Shown: positions 62,645-64,000 of the stretch, piece by piece | How the letters are laid out: every line of letters starts with the position of its first letter | Numbering within the stretch: position 1 is the stretch's first letter | NCBI GenBank assembly: GCA_022511125.1 | Contig: JAFLSD010000004.1 | Span: 124,001-188,000, forward strand | Direction of reading: 5' to 3' | Source of the DNA: Paramuribaculum sp. | GTDB taxonomy: Bacteria; Bacteroidota; Bacteroidia; Bacteroidales; Muribaculaceae | DNA length: 64,000 nucleotides | The notes under the pieces: model-generated | Database searches by the model: none | Told to the model about the DNA's origin: nothing | Seen by the model: the letters and a program-made list of their open reading frames with translations, nothing else | Made by a program: the position numbers and the translations under genes

Positions 62645-63631
62645 TTGGCTTCAGGCAGATTAGCTAAACTAAAGGATAGTACGGCAACTGCACTTCGCTC
62701 TAAAAGAGGGAAGGATGTGTTGCTGTATTTGCTCTTTGTATGTGTTGCCTTTGTTTTTTGGCTATTGCTTTCATTAGATTCCCAGGTACAGAAAGATTTT
62801 GAAATCCCGGTCGAGGTGACCGATGTCCCGACTAACGTCACAGTCATAGGACGTGTACCTGAAAAGTTTTACGTGACAGTCAAGGCAAAAGGTTCACAGT
62901 TATTGAATTTTATGTGGGGGAAAAATCCTACGGTCAAACTCAAATTCAATAATAATGTTTCCGAACCGGGTGTTTTCTCTTTATCAAGACTTAAGATTGA
63001 AGGGAAATTAAGAGATTACTTTGGTCAAGGGGTACAGATCGTTTCGGTGAAACCGGATTCTATCCGCTTGCCTTTTACTACGCTCCCTGGAGAGGCTGTG
63101 GCTTTGAAAATAGATGCTGACGTTCAGCCTGATCTGCAATGTATTATTAGTGGTGCAATAAGAGCTAACGTCGATTCTGTGAAAGTTTATGGAGTGAACG
63201 GAGTTCCACGATCATTAAAATATGTCGAAACTGAGCCTATTAATCTCTTCGGATTGAAAGATTCCACTAATGTCGAAGTGAACATTAAACCTATAGAAGG
63301 GTTGCGTGTTATCCCCGATAAAGTGACTGTTACAATACCGATTGAACCACTGATTGCAAAACGAAAGAATGTGCCTATAGAAGTTATCGGCTTGCCGGAG
63401 AATGTAGGTTTGCTGACGTTCCCGTCTTCTGTAGAGGTTTCATATCTTGTGCCGATGAGCCGTTATTCGGAAGATTATCCCATTAAGTCATTTGTTGACT
63501 ATAATTCAATCGATTCTGTAGCCCCGAGAGCACCGGTCACCGTATCGTCGCTCCCCGAATATTATAAAAATGTATCGGTAAGTCCCGACAGCATCGAATA
63601 TATTATTGAAAGGCGAAATATTGCAAAATGA
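62645..63631 (+). CDS. YbbR-like domain membrane-anchored protein
   Basis: A 328-residue protein with a TTG start, a basic cytoplasmic segment, one transmembrane helix (about 24-45, VLLYLLFVCVAFVFWLLLSL) and three or more YbbR-type beta repeats in the periplasm (EIPVEVTDVPTNV, VKVYGVNGVP, VTIPIEP). In other bacteria the YbbR-like protein CdaR regulates cyclic-di-AMP cyclase; here that role is not shown. Its stop overlaps the coaE start (ATGA). Confidence 0.88.
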   Translation: MASGRLAKLKDSTATALRSKRGKDVLLYLLFVCVAFVFWLLLSLDSQVQKDFEIPVEVTDVPTNVTVIGRVPEKFYVTVKAKGSQLLNFMWGKNPTVKLKFNNNVSEPGVFSLSRLKIEGKLRDYFGQGVQIVSVKPDSIRLPFTTLPGEAVALKIDADVQPDLQCIISGAIRANVDSVKVYGVNGVPRSLKYVETEPINLFGLKDSTNVEVNIKPIEGLRVIPDKVTVTIPIEPLIAKRKNVPIEVIGLPENVGLLTFPSSVEVSYLVPMSRYSEDYPIKSFVDYNSIDSVAPRAPVTVSSLPEYYKNVSVSPDSIEYIIERRNIAK

Positions 63632-64000
63632 AAATAGTTGCGGTGACAGGGGGCATTGGATCAGGCAAAAGTGTTGTCAGTTCCGTTTTGAGAACACTCG
63701 GTTATCAAGTCTACGACTGTGATATCGAGGCGAAAAGGTTGATGGACACCGATGATAAAATCAAAAATTTTATTTGTGATAAAATAGATTGTCATTCAAT
63801 TGTACCACAAGGAGATATTACAGTTATAGACAAAAAGAGACTCGCGGAGGTCATTTTCAATGATTCGGAGAAACTATCGCGTCTCAATACGATAGTTCAT
63901 ACTGAAGTCAGAAAAGATATTATCAAACGTATTTCTTCGTTTCAGCAAAAACCTCACGGCGGAATTTTCTTTTTTGAAACAGCTATATTAAGGACAAGCG
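63628..64000 (+). CDS. coaE: Dephospho-CoA kinase, 3' truncated by window edge
   Basis: The last step of coenzyme A synthesis: ATP-dependent phosphorylation of the ribose 3'-hydroxyl. The ATG at 63628 opens MKIVAVTGGIGSGKSVV with the P-loop GGIGSGKS. YDCDIEAKRLM and the LNTIVHTEVRKDI segment follow. About 124 of roughly 190-200 codons are visible. It overlaps the ybbR-like stop by 4 bp. Confidence 0.95.
   Translation, partial: MKIVAVTGGIGSGKSVVSSVLRTLGYQVYDCDIEAKRLMDTDDKIKNFICDKIDCHSIVPQGDITVIDKKRLAEVIFNDSEKLSRLNTIVHTEVRKDIIKRISSFQQKPHGGIFFFETAILRTS

Overview
The window looks like a chromosomal segment of an AT-rich Bacteroidales bacterium, most plausibly a gut Muribaculaceae-type organism. 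This is inferred from several signs. Promoter-like motifs have the Bacteroidetes TAnnTTTG form. There is a DUF5606 protein, a Bacteroidetes-style NusB, YajC, YbbR, CoaE block, a LysO exporter split in two, secreted GH2 and GH92 enzymes, and a tmRNA whose tag reads GERNYALAA. Genus and species cannot be fixed by reading alone.

Layout. 0-4 kb: the 3' part of folE, a minus-strand set (DUF5606 protein, hemerythrin protein, LuxR-type regulator), then a PASTA protein and an RluA pseudouridine synthase. 4-8.5 kb: a tightly overlapping minus-strand cobalamin operon of three multifunctional proteins (CobJ-CbiC, CbiE-CbiT, CbiG-CobM). 8.6-10.3 kb: a metal-uptake binding lipoprotein and its ATPase with no permease. 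10.3-13.7 kb: a transglycosylase-like protein, a FadL-type outer-membrane protein and a strikingly tryptophan-rich secreted protein. 14.1-14.5 kb: tmRNA with its own promoter and terminator. 14.7-19.97 kb: a large secreted beta-galactosidase and the split LysO exporter.

20.3-40.9 kb is a single-direction, AT-rich surface-glycan locus of 19 genes. It has a Wzt-like export ATPase with a cargo-binding C-terminus, many GT2 and GT4 glycosyltransferases, one GT8 enzyme, a GtrB/GT-C-like pair, a TupA-like ATP-grasp enzyme, a methyltransferase, two tandem radical SAM proteins, and five diverged copies of one putative GT-A glycosyltransferase family interleaved among the rest. This is the most unusual part of the window. 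Tight gene overlaps, several through TTG start codons, suggest one long transcript.

40.9-48 kb returns to housekeeping genes: tatA/tatC, fabD, an M16 protease, dusB, a GIN-domain protein, a polysaccharide flippase and an acidic PRiA4_ORF3-type protein. 48.1-54.1 kb looks like a decayed mobilizable island: mobC, relaxase, a membrane partner, small orphan genes and a DinD-like protein. It ends directly at the 3' side of a tRNA-Lys gene, and no integrase is visible.

54.2-64 kb: a rhamnosyltransferase-like GT2, two tandem secreted GH92 alpha-mannosidase-family enzymes, a threonine-aldolase-type PLP enzyme, then nusB, yajC, ybbR-like and the start of coaE. Overall the segment joins B12 synthesis, host-glycan breakdown (GH2, GH92) and synthesis of an elaborately decorated surface glycan.
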